A stretch of DNA of 44,932 nt from Dysgonamonadaceae bacterium (GTDB lineage Bacteria; Bacteroidota; Bacteroidia; Bacteroidales; Azobacteroidaceae): assembly GCA_031267385.1 (NCBI GenBank), contig JAIRZF010000221.1:1-44932 (forward strand), written 5' to 3'. The position numbers and the translations under genes were made by a program. Below the pieces are notes generated by a model. The model searched no databases. It saw nothing but the letters and a program-made list of their open reading frames with translations, and was not told the origin of the DNA. Positions 25,660 to 35,143 of the stretch are shown here, piece by piece. Within the stretch, counting starts at the first letter, position 1. Each line of letters starts with the position of its first letter.

Positions 25660-26289
25660 TTATAAAAATCCGGCTGTTAAATGAATCAATATCTGGGCTA
25701 ATATTTCGCTTATTATTAAGCCCATTGCAAACGACCAGCCACCCCTTTCGCCTTTGAGATTCGCGGAAACGGAATAAGCATTGTACAGTAGCACAATATA
25801 CCATATAATGAGAGGAATGGAAAATAATCCCGCCCACAGAAACGAGCTTCTATTGGCTTCAATGACCTGGACAATGGAAGCTATTGTTTCTTCATCAACC
25901 AGGCTGATCCCTTTTGTGCATATCGTATGCAATCCGGGATTTAATCCCAACAAAGCGCCAAATACCAATGGGAATCTGGCCATTGCCAGGGTTCCCGCCA
26001 TATCGACCGGTCGTACGGACGACGAGGAGAAAATTTTCGCTACGGGGTATAAAACAGCTACCAACGAGAACCAGGCGATCAACTCGAATAAAGCATGCAC
26101 TCCGTATGGCAACCGCTCCGTTTCACAACCGTAGTGCATGTCCAATACCCCATCATAATTCGTATTCGTCAAATAACCCAAAACCGATAACATCAGCAGA
26201 ACTCCGATTCCAACAAACAGAGATTCTTTCCCTGCTATGTATCTGAACGGCTTGAACAGATAACTCCAAATAGTTCCTTTCATTTTCAT
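25660..26289 (-). CDS. Yip1-like integral membrane protein
   Basis: A 209-residue protein with about five membrane segments (SLFVGIGVLLMLSVLGYL, LFELIAWFSLVAVLYPV, FPLVFGALLGL, FLWAGLFSIPLIIWYIVLL, and a last one near the C-terminus). It resembles bacterial YIP1-family proteins, whose function is unknown. Its start overlaps the stop of the DUF2089 gene (ATGA), and it is followed closely by the hydrolase, so the three are one operon. Confidence 0.7.
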   Translation of the reverse strand: MKMKGTIWSYLFKPFRYIAGKESLFVGIGVLLMLSVLGYLTNTNYDGVLDMHYGCETERLPYGVHALFELIAWFSLVAVLYPVAKIFSSSSVRPVDMAGTLAMARFPLVFGALLGLNPGLHTICTKGISLVDEETIASIVQVIEANRSSFLWAGLFSIPLIIWYIVLLYNAYSVSANLKGERGGWSFAMGLIISEILAQILIHLTAGFL

Positions 26290-26546
26290 GGTTCACAATT
26301 TATCTTTTTAATAATATCATCCAGCAAATTCCGCACCGTAGGATAGCTCAAACTCAACTGTTTGGCCATGTCTTTCAGACTACCGCTACTCTTGACAAAG
26401 CGCAGGATAAAATCTTGTTCTTCCGTCGACAAACGAGCTAAAACGGGAAGGGGATACAATCCGGAAACTTCCGTCCCGCAACTCTCACAAACCAGACTCC
26501 TGACTTTCAAGACGGATTGACAACTTGGGCAATTACAAGGTAACAT
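26286..26546 (-). CDS. DUF2089-type zinc-ribbon/helix-turn-helix regulator
   Basis: An 86-residue protein. The N-terminus has a zinc ribbon (CNCPSC, then CESCG), and the C-terminus a sigma-70 region 4-like helix-turn-helix (GSLKDMAKQLSLSYPTVRNLLDDI). This is the DUF2089 layout. It is likely a transcription factor for its own operon (membrane protein and hydrolase follow, with an ATGA overlap). What it senses is not known. Confidence 0.8.
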   Translation of the reverse strand: MLPCNCPSCQSVLKVRSLVCESCGTEVSGLYPLPVLARLSTEEQDFILRFVKSSGSLKDMAKQLSLSYPTVRNLLDDIIKKINCEP

Positions 26547-26570
26547 AATTTTATATTTGAATTTATTTCA

Positions 26571-26601
26571 CAAAAATAGATTTAAAATAAATAATACGCA
26601 A
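26571..26601 (-). promoter_or_regulatory. Promoter of the DUF2089 operon
   Basis: On the minus strand TTGC (26601-26598), a 19-base spacer and TATTTTTG (26578-26571), an exact -7 match. It lies 25 bases before the DUF2089 start codon. Confidence 0.65.
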
Positions 26602-26731
26602 GTATTTTTAAATAAAATTCAATTTATGTTTCATTTTATTCAAATTATTCACACAATACACCTTGGAACACAATAACAAAAAAGGGAGATATATGAGAAA
26701 TTTAAATTGATCTGATTTATCTTTCCTGATC

Positions 26732-26777
26732 ATTATGTTCCGAAAAATCAGAATATTTTGATTTTTCGGAACATAAT
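26732..26777. promoter_or_regulatory. Perfect 19-bp inverted repeat over the proB promoter (operator candidate)
   Basis: Arms ATTATGTTCCGAAAAATCA (26732-26750) and TGATTTTTCGGAACATAAT (26759-26777) are exact reverse complements with an 8-base spacer. The right arm fills the spacer between the -33 (26757-26760) and -7 (26780-26787) elements of proB. A dimeric regulator bound here should block transcription. No T run follows, so it is not a terminator. Confidence 0.75.
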
Positions 26778-26787
26778 TGTAATTTTG
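26757..26787 (+). promoter_or_regulatory. Promoter of proB
   Basis: TTTG (26757-26760), a 19-base spacer and TAATTTTG (26780-26787): a complete match to the Bacteroidota consensus. It is overlapped by the inverted repeat at 26732-26777. Confidence 0.85.
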
Positions 26788-26846
26788 CAGAAACTAATTT
26801 CAATGAAAAGAAGAGTAAGTAAATCCCTCTTGGAGTGGAAAAACAG

Positions 26847-27929
26847 ATGTTCCGATTCAAACGAATAGCAATCAAAATAGGAAGTAATGTACTGACCCGG
26901 AAAGACGGCGCCCTGGATCTGACCAGGATGTCCTCACTGGTAGATCAGATTGCCGAATTACATAAAAAAGGAATGGAAATCATCCTGGTTTCCTCCGGAG
27001 CCGTAGCCTCCGGGAAAGGTGAACTCAAGGCGAAAGGGAAATTGGATGATGTTTCTTCACGGCAATTATACTCGGCTGTGGGACAGGCAAAACTCATCAA
27101 CCGCTATTACGATTTCTTCAAGGAACACGGAATTGCCTGCGGACAAGTCCTCACTACAAAAGAAAGCCTCGGAACCCGCCGGCATTACCTCAACCAAAAA
27201 AACTGCATGAGCGTAATGCTGGAAAACAGGGTCATCCCCATCATGAATGAAAATGACACGATCTCAGTCACCGAGTTAATGTTCACGGACAACGATGAAC
27301 TTTCCGGCATGATTGCGGCAATGATGGATGTTGAAGCCCTGATCATCTTAAGCAATGTAAACGGGATATACAACGGCTCTCCGGATCACCCCGGATCAAA
27401 AATAATACCGGTTGTAGACCCTTCACAAAAAGATCTTTCCGACTGCATCCAAACGTCCCGGTCTTCATTCGGGAGAGGGGGCATGATCACCAAATACCGG
27501 ATTGCCGTGAAAGTTGCCGATGAGGGAATTGAAGTGATTATCGCAAACGGGAAAAAAGACGATATCCTTCCCGAACTGGTGAAAAAAGACCCGACAGTCG
27601 ATTGTACCCGCTTTTTGCCGACATCAAAAGGAATCTCCGGAGTGAAGAAATGGATCTCCCATTCCGACAGTTTCGCAAAAGGAGAAATATACATCAATCA
27701 AGGTGCAAAAGAAGCCCTGCTCGGAGAAAAAGCAAGTTCCTTACTGCCGGTCGGTATCACAAAAATAACCGGCGTTTTCGAAAAAGATGATATTGTGAAA
27801 ATCCTTGATGAATCGGGATTGCAACTCGGCATCGGGAAAGTGGGATTCGACAGTTCCGGGACAGAAGAATTAATTGGCCGGAAAGGAAATAAACCCATCA
27901 TACACTACGATTATTTATATCTGGAATAA
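26847..27929 (+). CDS. proB: Glutamate 5-kinase
   Basis: A 360-residue kinase that phosphorylates glutamate as the first step of proline synthesis. The N-terminal amino-acid-kinase domain has IAIKIGSNVLTR, ILVSSGAVASGKGEL and MNENDTIS; the C-terminal PUA domain begins near GEIYINQGAKEAL. I chose ATG 26847 because it gives the usual distance to IAIKIGSN; a GTG 12 bases upstream is also possible. proA is not next to it. Its 3' end overlaps that of apbE on the other strand by 19 bases. Confidence 0.93.
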   Translation: MFRFKRIAIKIGSNVLTRKDGALDLTRMSSLVDQIAELHKKGMEIILVSSGAVASGKGELKAKGKLDDVSSRQLYSAVGQAKLINRYYDFFKEHGIACGQVLTTKESLGTRRHYLNQKNCMSVMLENRVIPIMNENDTISVTELMFTDNDELSGMIAAMMDVEALIILSNVNGIYNGSPDHPGSKIIPVVDPSQKDLSDCIQTSRSSFGRGGMITKYRIAVKVADEGIEVIIANGKKDDILPELVKKDPTVDCTRFLPTSKGISGVKKWISHSDSFAKGEIYINQGAKEALLGEKASSLLPVGITKITGVFEKDDIVKILDESGLQLGIGKVGFDSSGTEELIGRKGNKPIIHYDYLYLE

Positions 27930-28933
27930 TCTGACAGTCCTTTGGAGCGGATAATTTTCATAACGCCCTCCCGATCCGAATAAACAAATATATAATCTAG
28001 CTCCGGCAGATCATCCGCTAACTTACAAGCCTCATCCAATCCCAAGGTCATAAATGCCGTGGCATAAGCATCGGCCGTCATGCAATCGCCGGCAATCACA
28101 GTAGCGCTCAACATCTCGTTCTCCGCCGGATAACCGGTACGGGGATCAATCGTATGAGCATACTTTTTACCATCCCTGATATAATAATTCCTGTAATTTC
28201 CCGAAGTCGCCATGGAACGATTACAGAGTTCAACAACCTCAAGACGCTCTTTCCTCAACCCGCTCCGGTCGTCATCCGGTCTGGTAATTTCAATTTTCCA
28301 ACATACGCCGTTCGGATTTTGACCCTTTACCCGAACCTCCCCTCCTATTTCCACCATATAATCTTCGATTCCGTAAGAATCCAAAAGACCGGCTACCACA
28401 TCACAGGAATAACCTTTGGCAATCGCAGACATATTCAGTATGACACGGGGATCTTCCTTAATGATCCGGTTATTCTCAAGACGTATCTTCCGATAACCGA
28501 CAAACGATTTCAGGCTGTCCACCATCTGGGGAGTCACACTGTCGGACTCGTTGAATCCAAATCCCCATAAGTTGACGAGAGGTGCGCACGTGACATCAAA
28601 AGCGCCATCCGAAGCCTCCGACACTTCCTGTGCCTTGTCAAATACAGTGGCAAAATAACGATCAACCTCCACCGGCCGGTTATTATTGACCTTGTAAATA
28701 ACAGACTCTTTGTTGAAGGGATTTAACGACAAATCAAAACTGTCCAGAACCGCCCGGATCTCATCTCCAAGCAGCTTATTGTGCCTGTATTTTATGTGAA
28801 AAGAGGTATGAAACACCTCTCCCTGAGAAAGATAATATTCCGGTGAATTCCTGCAGGATGAAACAGCAAATGTAACAAACAGGAAGAGAATAAGAAAGTT
28901 CAAGATTCGTTCCCTGCCTCCGTTCATTCCCAT
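27911..28933 (-). CDS. apbE: FAD:protein FMN transferase (ApbE)
   Basis: A 340-residue lipoprotein (lipobox FAVSSC) that attaches FMN covalently to threonine or serine of redox proteins such as Na+-NQR and Rnf subunits. Family segments are clear: [66 protein letters not shown], and [10 protein letters not shown]. Its start overlaps the guaA stop by 10 bases, so it follows guaA in one transcript. It ends inside the 3' end of proB on the opposite strand. No flavoprotein target is encoded in the window. Confidence 0.95.
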   Translation of the reverse strand: MGMNGGRERILNFLILFLFVTFAVSSCRNSPEYYLSQGEVFHTSFHIKYRHNKLLGDEIRAVLDSFDLSLNPFNKESVIYKVNNNRPVEVDRYFATVFDKAQEVSEASDGAFDVTCAPLVNLWGFGFNESDSVTPQMVDSLKSFVGYRKIRLENNRIIKEDPRVILNMSAIAKGYSCDVVAGLLDSYGIEDYMVEIGGEVRVKGQNPNGVCWKIEITRPDDDRSGLRKERLEVVELCNRSMATSGNYRNYYIRDGKKYAHTIDPRTGYPAENEMLSATVIAGDCMTADAYATAFMTLGLDEACKLADDLPELDYIFVYSDREGVMKIIRSKGLSDYSRYK

Positions 28934-30444
28934 TCTATCGTTGCAGGCGGTTTGGAACTGATGTCATACACGACCCGGTTCACTCCTCTCACCTTGTTGA
29001 TGATTTCATTGGATACCTTAGCAAGGAATTCATTCGGCAACCTGGCCCAATCAGCAGTCATTGCATCCGTAGAAGTGACGGCACGCAATGCAACTGCATT
29101 TTCATAAGTACGTTCATCCCCCATTACCCCTACCGACTGCACAGGTAAAAGAACGACGCCGGCCTGCCACACCTGATCATACAGATCCCATTGCTTCAAA
29201 GCATTGATGAAGATAGCATCGGCATCCTGCAAAATACGCACTTTTTCCGGAGTGATAGCTCCCAGGATACGGACGCCCAGACCCGGTCCCGGGAACGGAT
29301 GGCGATTGATCAAATGAGTCATCATGCCCAATTCGCGACCAACCCGGCGTACTTCATCCTTAAACAATAAGCGCAGAGGTTCCACCAGTTTCAAATCCAT
29401 CTTTTCAGGAAGCCCCCCCACATTATGATGCGATTTGATCACCGTTCCCGTTATGGAAAGCGATTCTATAATGTCAGGATAAATAGTCCCCTGTCCCAAC
29501 CATTTCACGCCATCCAGTTTGTGCGCTTCCTCGTCGAAAACATCTATAAATCCCTTGCCAATAATTTTACGTTTCTTTTCCGGATCGGTAACACCATCCA
29601 AAGCCTTATAAAAGCGTTCCTTCGCATCAATACCGATCACATTCAGTCCAAGATGTTCATAATCTTTCAAAACAATCTCAAACTCGTTTTTACGTAACAA
29701 ACCATGATCCACGAAAATACAGGTAAGATTCTTCCCTATGGCCTTGTTTAGCAATACCGCCGTCACCGAAGAATCGACGCCTCCCGACAAAGCAAGAATT
29801 ACCTTATCATTCCCAAGCTGTTCCTTCATTTGTGCAACCGAGGTTTCAACGAACGAAGCCGGAGTCCAATCTTTCTGCTTCCCACAGATCGACAGGAAGT
29901 TATCAAGGATCGTCATGCCACATTCGGTATGAAACACCTCAGGATGGAATTGTACGCCCCACGTTTTCTCTCCATCAATCTTATAGGCGGCAGCCTTCAC
30001 ATCCGATGTTTCGGCAATAACCCCGAAATTTTCAGGAATAACAGTAATCGTATCCCCATGGGACATCCACACCTGGGATTTCTCTCTGACACCCTTCATC
30101 AAAAGATCATCTTTGCAAACCGAAGTAAGAACTGCCCGTCCATATTCGCGGGAATCTCCTTTTTCTACTTTTCCATTGGAACTGTAAGCCAGGTACTGAG
30201 CGCCATAACAAATTCCCAAAACCGGGAACTTGCCCCGGACAGCAGATAAATCGGGTTTGAAAGCCTCCGTATCATTTACCGAAAACGGGCTACCGGACAA
30301 AATAACTCCTTTTACATACGAATCATCTTCCGGAAATTTATTGTACGGAACAATCTCGCAATAAGTGTTTAATTCCCGGAGCCTGCGTCCGATCAACTGG
30401 GTGGTTTGAGAACCAAAATCAAGTATGACAATTTTTTCGTGCAT
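28924..30444 (-). CDS. guaA: GMP synthase (glutamine-hydrolysing)
   Basis: A 506-residue enzyme that aminates XMP to GMP. The N-terminal class-I glutaminase has [11 protein letters not shown] (catalytic Cys) and [12 protein letters not shown] (His/Glu). The ATP-PPase domain has SGGVDSSV, and the C-terminal dimerisation domain ends in [12 protein letters not shown] 30444 ([13 protein letters not shown]) is the family start; the open frame continues 102 bases upstream but crosses the promoter. The -7 element sits at 30470-30463. Confidence 0.96.
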   Translation of the reverse strand: MHEKIVILDFGSQTTQLIGRRLRELNTYCEIVPYNKFPEDDSYVKGVILSGSPFSVNDTEAFKPDLSAVRGKFPVLGICYGAQYLAYSSNGKVEKGDSREYGRAVLTSVCKDDLLMKGVREKSQVWMSHGDTITVIPENFGVIAETSDVKAAAYKIDGEKTWGVQFHPEVFHTECGMTILDNFLSICGKQKDWTPASFVETSVAQMKEQLGNDKVILALSGGVDSSVTAVLLNKAIGKNLTCIFVDHGLLRKNEFEIVLKDYEHLGLNVIGIDAKERFYKALDGVTDPEKKRKIIGKGFIDVFDEEAHKLDGVKWLGQGTIYPDIIESLSITGTVIKSHHNVGGLPEKMDLKLVEPLRLLFKDEVRRVGRELGMMTHLINRHPFPGPGLGVRILGAITPEKVRILQDADAIFINALKQWDLYDQVWQAGVVLLPVQSVGVMGDERTYENAVALRAVTSTDAMTADWARLPNEFLAKVSNEIINKVRGVNRVVYDISSKPPATIEWE

Positions 30445-30462
30445 GATAGTAAAATTTGCCTG

Positions 30463-30470
30463 CAAAATTA
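30463..30470 (-). promoter_or_regulatory. -7 element of guaA
   Basis: TAATTTTG on the minus strand, an exact TAnnTTTG match 18 bases before the guaA ATG. No good -33 element is seen. A plus-strand TATTTTTG at 30493-30500 may serve the divergent DUF1080 gene. Confidence 0.6.
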
Positions 30471-30560
30471 AGTATTTCATTTGAAAAAGAATTATTTTTG
30501 ACGACATATTGGAGTCTAAACTCATTCCATACCGATTTCTCAACAATTAACTCATATAAA

Positions 30561-31358
30561 ATGAAAAATCTATTACTTGTTTCACTGGCAATTGTGTGCT
30601 TCGTCTGCTGCAAAAACACAAAAGAAGAAACGGCAACATCCCCCCGGGAAGAAAACTGGATCCAATTATTCAATGGAAAAAATTTAGACGGATGGACCGT
30701 TAAAATCCGCGGTTATGAAGCCGGGAACAACTTCGGCAATACATTTCGCGTCGAAGACGGAGTATTGAAAGTGGCTTATGACGCTTACAACGACACTTTC
30801 AACAATCGCTTCGGACACATCTACACAAATCAGGAATATTCTCATTATAAATTACGGGTAGAATACAGATTTGTAGGCGAACAACTCTCCGACGGCGCAG
30901 GATGGGCCTACCGTAACAGCGGAGCAATGTTGCACGCACAAGCCCCGGAAACAGTCCATCTGGATCAGGATTTTCCGGCTTCCATCGAAGCCCAGTTCCT
31001 TGGAGGGAACGGCACGGACGACCGGCCAACCGGCAATGTATGTACACCCGGAACCGACATATTTATCGGAGGAGTCCCCTACGGACAGCATTGTGCAAAT
31101 TCAACATCAAAAACGTATCCTGGCGACCAATGGGTAAGCATGGAAATGATCATACTGGGAGACAGTATCGGACATCACATCGTTGATGGAGATACCGTCA
31201 TGACCTATACAAAAATGACTGTCGACGGTAAAGGACTGAACCCGGAAGCAAACGTCACTCCCGGCCCGTTGAAATCCGGCAGGATAGCCTTACAATCTGA
31301 AAGTCATCCGGTTGAATTCAGGAAAGTTGAATTATTAGACCTGTCAAAACGGGAATAA
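30561..31358 (+). CDS. DUF1080 (3-keto-disaccharide hydrolase-like) lipoprotein
   Basis: A 265-residue lipoprotein (lipobox CFVCC). The DUF1080 domain fills residues ~33-260: WIQLFNGKNLDGWTVK at the start, FRVEDGVLKV, NSGAMLHAQ, SIEAQFLGG and a C-terminal SGRIALQSESHPVEFRKVEL. Members of this concanavalin-like family include 3-keto-glucoside hydrolases. The start is ATG 30561; the open frame begins earlier but those residues are not signal-like. It is divergent from guaA. No partner gene of a sugar-oxidation pathway is beside it. Confidence 0.88.
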   Translation: MKNLLLVSLAIVCFVCCKNTKEETATSPREENWIQLFNGKNLDGWTVKIRGYEAGNNFGNTFRVEDGVLKVAYDAYNDTFNNRFGHIYTNQEYSHYKLRVEYRFVGEQLSDGAGWAYRNSGAMLHAQAPETVHLDQDFPASIEAQFLGGNGTDDRPTGNVCTPGTDIFIGGVPYGQHCANSTSKTYPGDQWVSMEMIILGDSIGHHIVDGDTVMTYTKMTVDGKGLNPEANVTPGPLKSGRIALQSESHPVEFRKVELLDLSKRE

Positions 31359-31468
31359 CTCATGAATCATTCCTGTGAATATTCCAATTAAAATTCGATA
31401 TTTTGATTTACCGATATACTACATTCATTCTTAAAACGTTAATACAAAAAACAAATTATATACAACAT

Positions 31469-31555
31469 ATGAAGAGTATCGTTTATTTTTGTGTGCTGCT
31501 GTGCTTTGCTGTATTGATAACAGCTTGCGCCTCAACCAAACCTTGCGGTTGTTAA
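31469..31555 (+). CDS. 28-residue putative lipoprotein
   Basis: ATG 31469 to TAA 31553-31555. The peptide has a short basic start (MKS), a hydrophobic stretch (IVYFCVLLCFAVLI) and a lipobox ending TAC at Cys20, then only CASTKPCGC. It looks like a signal peptide attached to a nine-residue Cys-rich tail. It is too short for family recognition. It lies between the DUF1080 gene and gapA. Small lipoproteins like this occur in Bacteroidales, but I do not recognise this one. Confidence 0.55.
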   Translation: MKSIVYFCVLLCFAVLITACASTKPCGC

Positions 31556-32689
<1,134 letters not shown>

Positions 32690-32712
32690 TCTTCAAATAT
32701 ATCATCCGGTCA

Positions 32713-32850
32713 GGAGTTATACGAAGTTATAGGGAGTTATACGAAGTTATAGGGAGTTATACGAAGTTATAGGGAGTTATACGAAGTTATAGGGAGTTAT
32801 AAGAAGTAACACGGAGTAACACAGAGTTTATTTCACGGAGGACACGGAGT
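32713..32850 (+). repeat. Decamer tandem array after gapA, left arm
   Basis: Two alternating 10-bp units, ggagttatac and gaagttatag, repeat about ten times with very little variation. They decay into aacacggagt and ttcacggag units near the centre. Same family and same order as 461-640. Confidence 0.92.
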
Positions 32851-32874
32851 TTTTAGGTTTTTAATAAACCATGT

Positions 32875-32996
32875 CACTCCTTGTTGCTCCCTATACCTCC
32901 ATGTAACTCCCTATACCTCCATGTAACTCCCTATAACTCCCTACACCTTCCCTATACCTCCATGTAACTCCCTATAACTTCGTATTATTCCGTATT
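32875..32996 (-). repeat. Decamer tandem array after gapA, right (inverted) arm
   Basis: Units ctccctatac, ctccatgtaa and ctccctataa are reverse complements of the left-arm type. The centre (ggtttttaataaacc) can form a short stem. Together with 32713-32850 the region is an inverted pair of arrays. The gap 32690-33072 holds no gene. Confidence 0.9.
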
Positions 32997-33025
32997 AAAA
33001 TCTCGATAGCCGGGATGGCATGCAA

Positions 33026-33033
33026 TATTTTTG
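33026..33033 (+). promoter_or_regulatory. -7 element of porE
   Basis: TATTTTTG, an exact TAnnTTTG match 39 bases before the porE ATG, just beyond the repeat array. The -33 element is not clear. Confidence 0.5.
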
Positions 33034-33072
33034 TTAAAAACCCGTTTAGTGTAAAAATCAGGTTATGCTTTT

Positions 33073-35049
33073 ATGCTAAAGAAAATCCTTTTCCCACTCT
33101 CGTTATTGGCTTTTTTGCTGCTATTTTCCTGTAAATCAGCAAAATTAAGCGATGCTGTCGCCAAACAGGAAAAAGGAGAATATTACGATGCCGCTCAAAT
33201 CTACCGCAAAGTATACGGGAAGACATCTTCAAAAAAACGTTATTTACGAGGAGCCATCGCGTTCCAAATGGGAGAATGTTTCCGTGAGACAAACAACTCC
33301 CAACGGGCTCTTGGCGCTTATCAGAACTCCATACGATACGAATATCCCGACAGTATTTCAATATTACATTCAGCTCAAATGCTCCAACATCTGGGCAAAT
33401 ATACCGATGCGACAAAACGCTATCAGGAATTTTTAACACTAAATCCAAACTCCGTTTTAGCTCAAAATGGTATCGCGGGTTGTGAAGCGTCAATTGAATG
33501 GAACAAGAATCCGATTCGTTATGCCGTAAAGCGGATGGATAAACTGAATTCCCGCGAAGGGGAGTTTTCTCCGATGTTATCGGGAGACAAACACGATGAA
33601 CTTTATTTTACATCTTCCAGGAAAGGGGCTACCGGAGACGAAAAAAGTGGAATAACCGGTCAGAAAAATAATGATCTCTTTCTGGTGAAACAAAATGAAA
33701 AAGGAGAATGGCTAAAACCGGAAGCCATAGAAAGCGAGTTGAACACTGAATTCGATGAAGGAACTCCTTCTTTTCCCGAGACGGGCTCCACGATGTACTA
33801 TACTTTTTGCTCCGAAGATGAGGCAACACCCCGGACGGCAGAGATATATAAATCGTCCCGATCCGGCGCCAAGTGGGGGCCGGGCGAGAAAGTCGAGATA
33901 TTCAAAGACAGTACGATAATGACGGCGCATCCGGCGGTAAGTCCTGATGAAATGTACCTTTATTTTGCATCGGACGCCCTCGGAGGTTATGGAGGAAAAG
34001 ATATTTGGCGGATACCCGTAAGAGATATTGGCTCTTCCTATCCGGAAAACCTCGGCCCTGAAATCAACACTCCCGGAGATGAGACATTTCCGTATGTCAG
34101 GAACGATAATGTAATTTATTTTGCATCTAACGGACATCCCGGAATGGGAGGATTAGATCTTTTTAAAGCAGTATATAACTCTAAAACCGAAAAATGGAGG
34201 ATTGAAAACATGAAATCGCCTATAAATAGTATGGGAGACGATTTTGGGATCACATTTGCCGGAGATGAAGAAAAAGGGTATTTCAGTAGTAACAGGAATG
34301 ATGGAAAAGGACTTGATCATATTTATTCTTTTGAACTTCCCAAAATAACGGTAATGGTCGAAGGCTGGGTTTTAGACCGGGATGAAGAAATTATTTCCGG
34401 AGCAAGTGTGAGGATTGTCGGAAAAGACGGGACGAATGTCAGGCATCAGGCGAGAAATGATGGGACTTATTTTATGGAAGTCACTCCGGGAATGGAATAT
34501 ACCATGATGGGAAGCGCTCAGGGGCATTTGAATGAAAAACAATCTCTGGTTGTTTCCACGGAAGAAAAGAGTCAAATTTTTTATGTTGATTTCTACTTGC
34601 CTTCCATTTCAAAACCGGTGTTGATAGAAAATATTTTTTATGCTTTCAACAAGGCGACTCTTCGTCCGGAATCGAAAGAAGCTTTGGATGAACTGATCAC
34701 CATGTTGAATGACAATCCCAATGTAACGATTGAATTATCGGCTCATACCGACCGGAAAGGATCTGAAAAATACAATCAGGATCTTTCCCAAAGGAGGGCT
34801 CAGTCGGTCGTTGATTATCTGATCAGAGGAGGTATTGATAAAGAACGCCTGACCGCCGTCGGGTATAGTAAGACAAAACCTCAGACCGTCAGCAAAAAGG
34901 TAGCGGAAAAATATGATTTTCTGCCGGAAGGACAACTGTTGAATGAAGAATTCATAGGCACATTAATGCCTGAGCAACAGGATATTGCAGATCAAATTAA
35001 CCGACGGACAGAGTTTATGGTATTAAGCACGACCTACCGGTTGCAGTGA
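33073..35049 (+). CDS. porE: PorE-like T9SS periplasmic OmpA-family lipoprotein
   Basis: A 658-residue lipoprotein (lipobox LLFSC, Cys20). In order: TPR repeats (about 25-150), a PD40/WD40-like beta-propeller (about 165-420, with repeats such as DELYFTSSRKG and YLYFASDALGGYGGKDIW), a carboxypeptidase-regulatory-like beta domain (about 430-505) and a C-terminal OmpA peptidoglycan-binding domain (about 525-640, HTDRKGSEKYNQDLSQRRAQ). This four-part order is that of PorE of Porphyromonas gingivalis, which anchors the T9SS to the cell wall. The sorting-domain cargo gene at the start of the window fits an active T9SS. Related OmpA-TPR-PD40 proteins exist, so orthology needs a tree. Confidence 0.82.
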   Translation: MLKKILFPLSLLAFLLLFSCKSAKLSDAVAKQEKGEYYDAAQIYRKVYGKTSSKKRYLRGAIAFQMGECFRETNNSQRALGAYQNSIRYEYPDSISILHSAQMLQHLGKYTDATKRYQEFLTLNPNSVLAQNGIAGCEASIEWNKNPIRYAVKRMDKLNSREGEFSPMLSGDKHDELYFTSSRKGATGDEKSGITGQKNNDLFLVKQNEKGEWLKPEAIESELNTEFDEGTPSFPETGSTMYYTFCSEDEATPRTAEIYKSSRSGAKWGPGEKVEIFKDSTIMTAHPAVSPDEMYLYFASDALGGYGGKDIWRIPVRDIGSSYPENLGPEINTPGDETFPYVRNDNVIYFASNGHPGMGGLDLFKAVYNSKTEKWRIENMKSPINSMGDDFGITFAGDEEKGYFSSNRNDGKGLDHIYSFELPKITVMVEGWVLDRDEEIISGASVRIVGKDGTNVRHQARNDGTYFMEVTPGMEYTMMGSAQGHLNEKQSLVVSTEEKSQIFYVDFYLPSISKPVLIENIFYAFNKATLRPESKEALDELITMLNDNPNVTIELSAHTDRKGSEKYNQDLSQRRAQSVVDYLIRGGIDKERLTAVGYSKTKPQTVSKKVAEKYDFLPEGQLLNEEFIGTLMPEQQDIADQINRRTEFMVLSTTYRLQ

Positions 35050-35061
35050 TTTTCAAAACCC

Positions 35062-35083
35062 AATCCGGCCCGGATTTGTTTTT
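35062..35083 (+). terminator. Probable terminator of porE
   Basis: Arms AATCC (35062-35066) and GGATT (35072-35076) around ggccc, followed by tgttttta. The stem is short, so this is a weak call. Confidence 0.45.
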
Positions 35084-35087
35084 AGTC

Positions 35088-35118
35088 TTGGTTTTTAACA
35101 GAAAATACTTTACATTTG
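35088..35118 (+). promoter_or_regulatory. Promoter of the guanylyltransferase-SIS-PfkB operon
   Basis: TTGG (35088-35091), a 19-base spacer and TACATTTG (35111-35118), an exact -7 match, 25 bases before the start codon. Confidence 0.7.
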
Positions 35119-35143
35119 TAATCAGTCTTTAATACAGATAACC

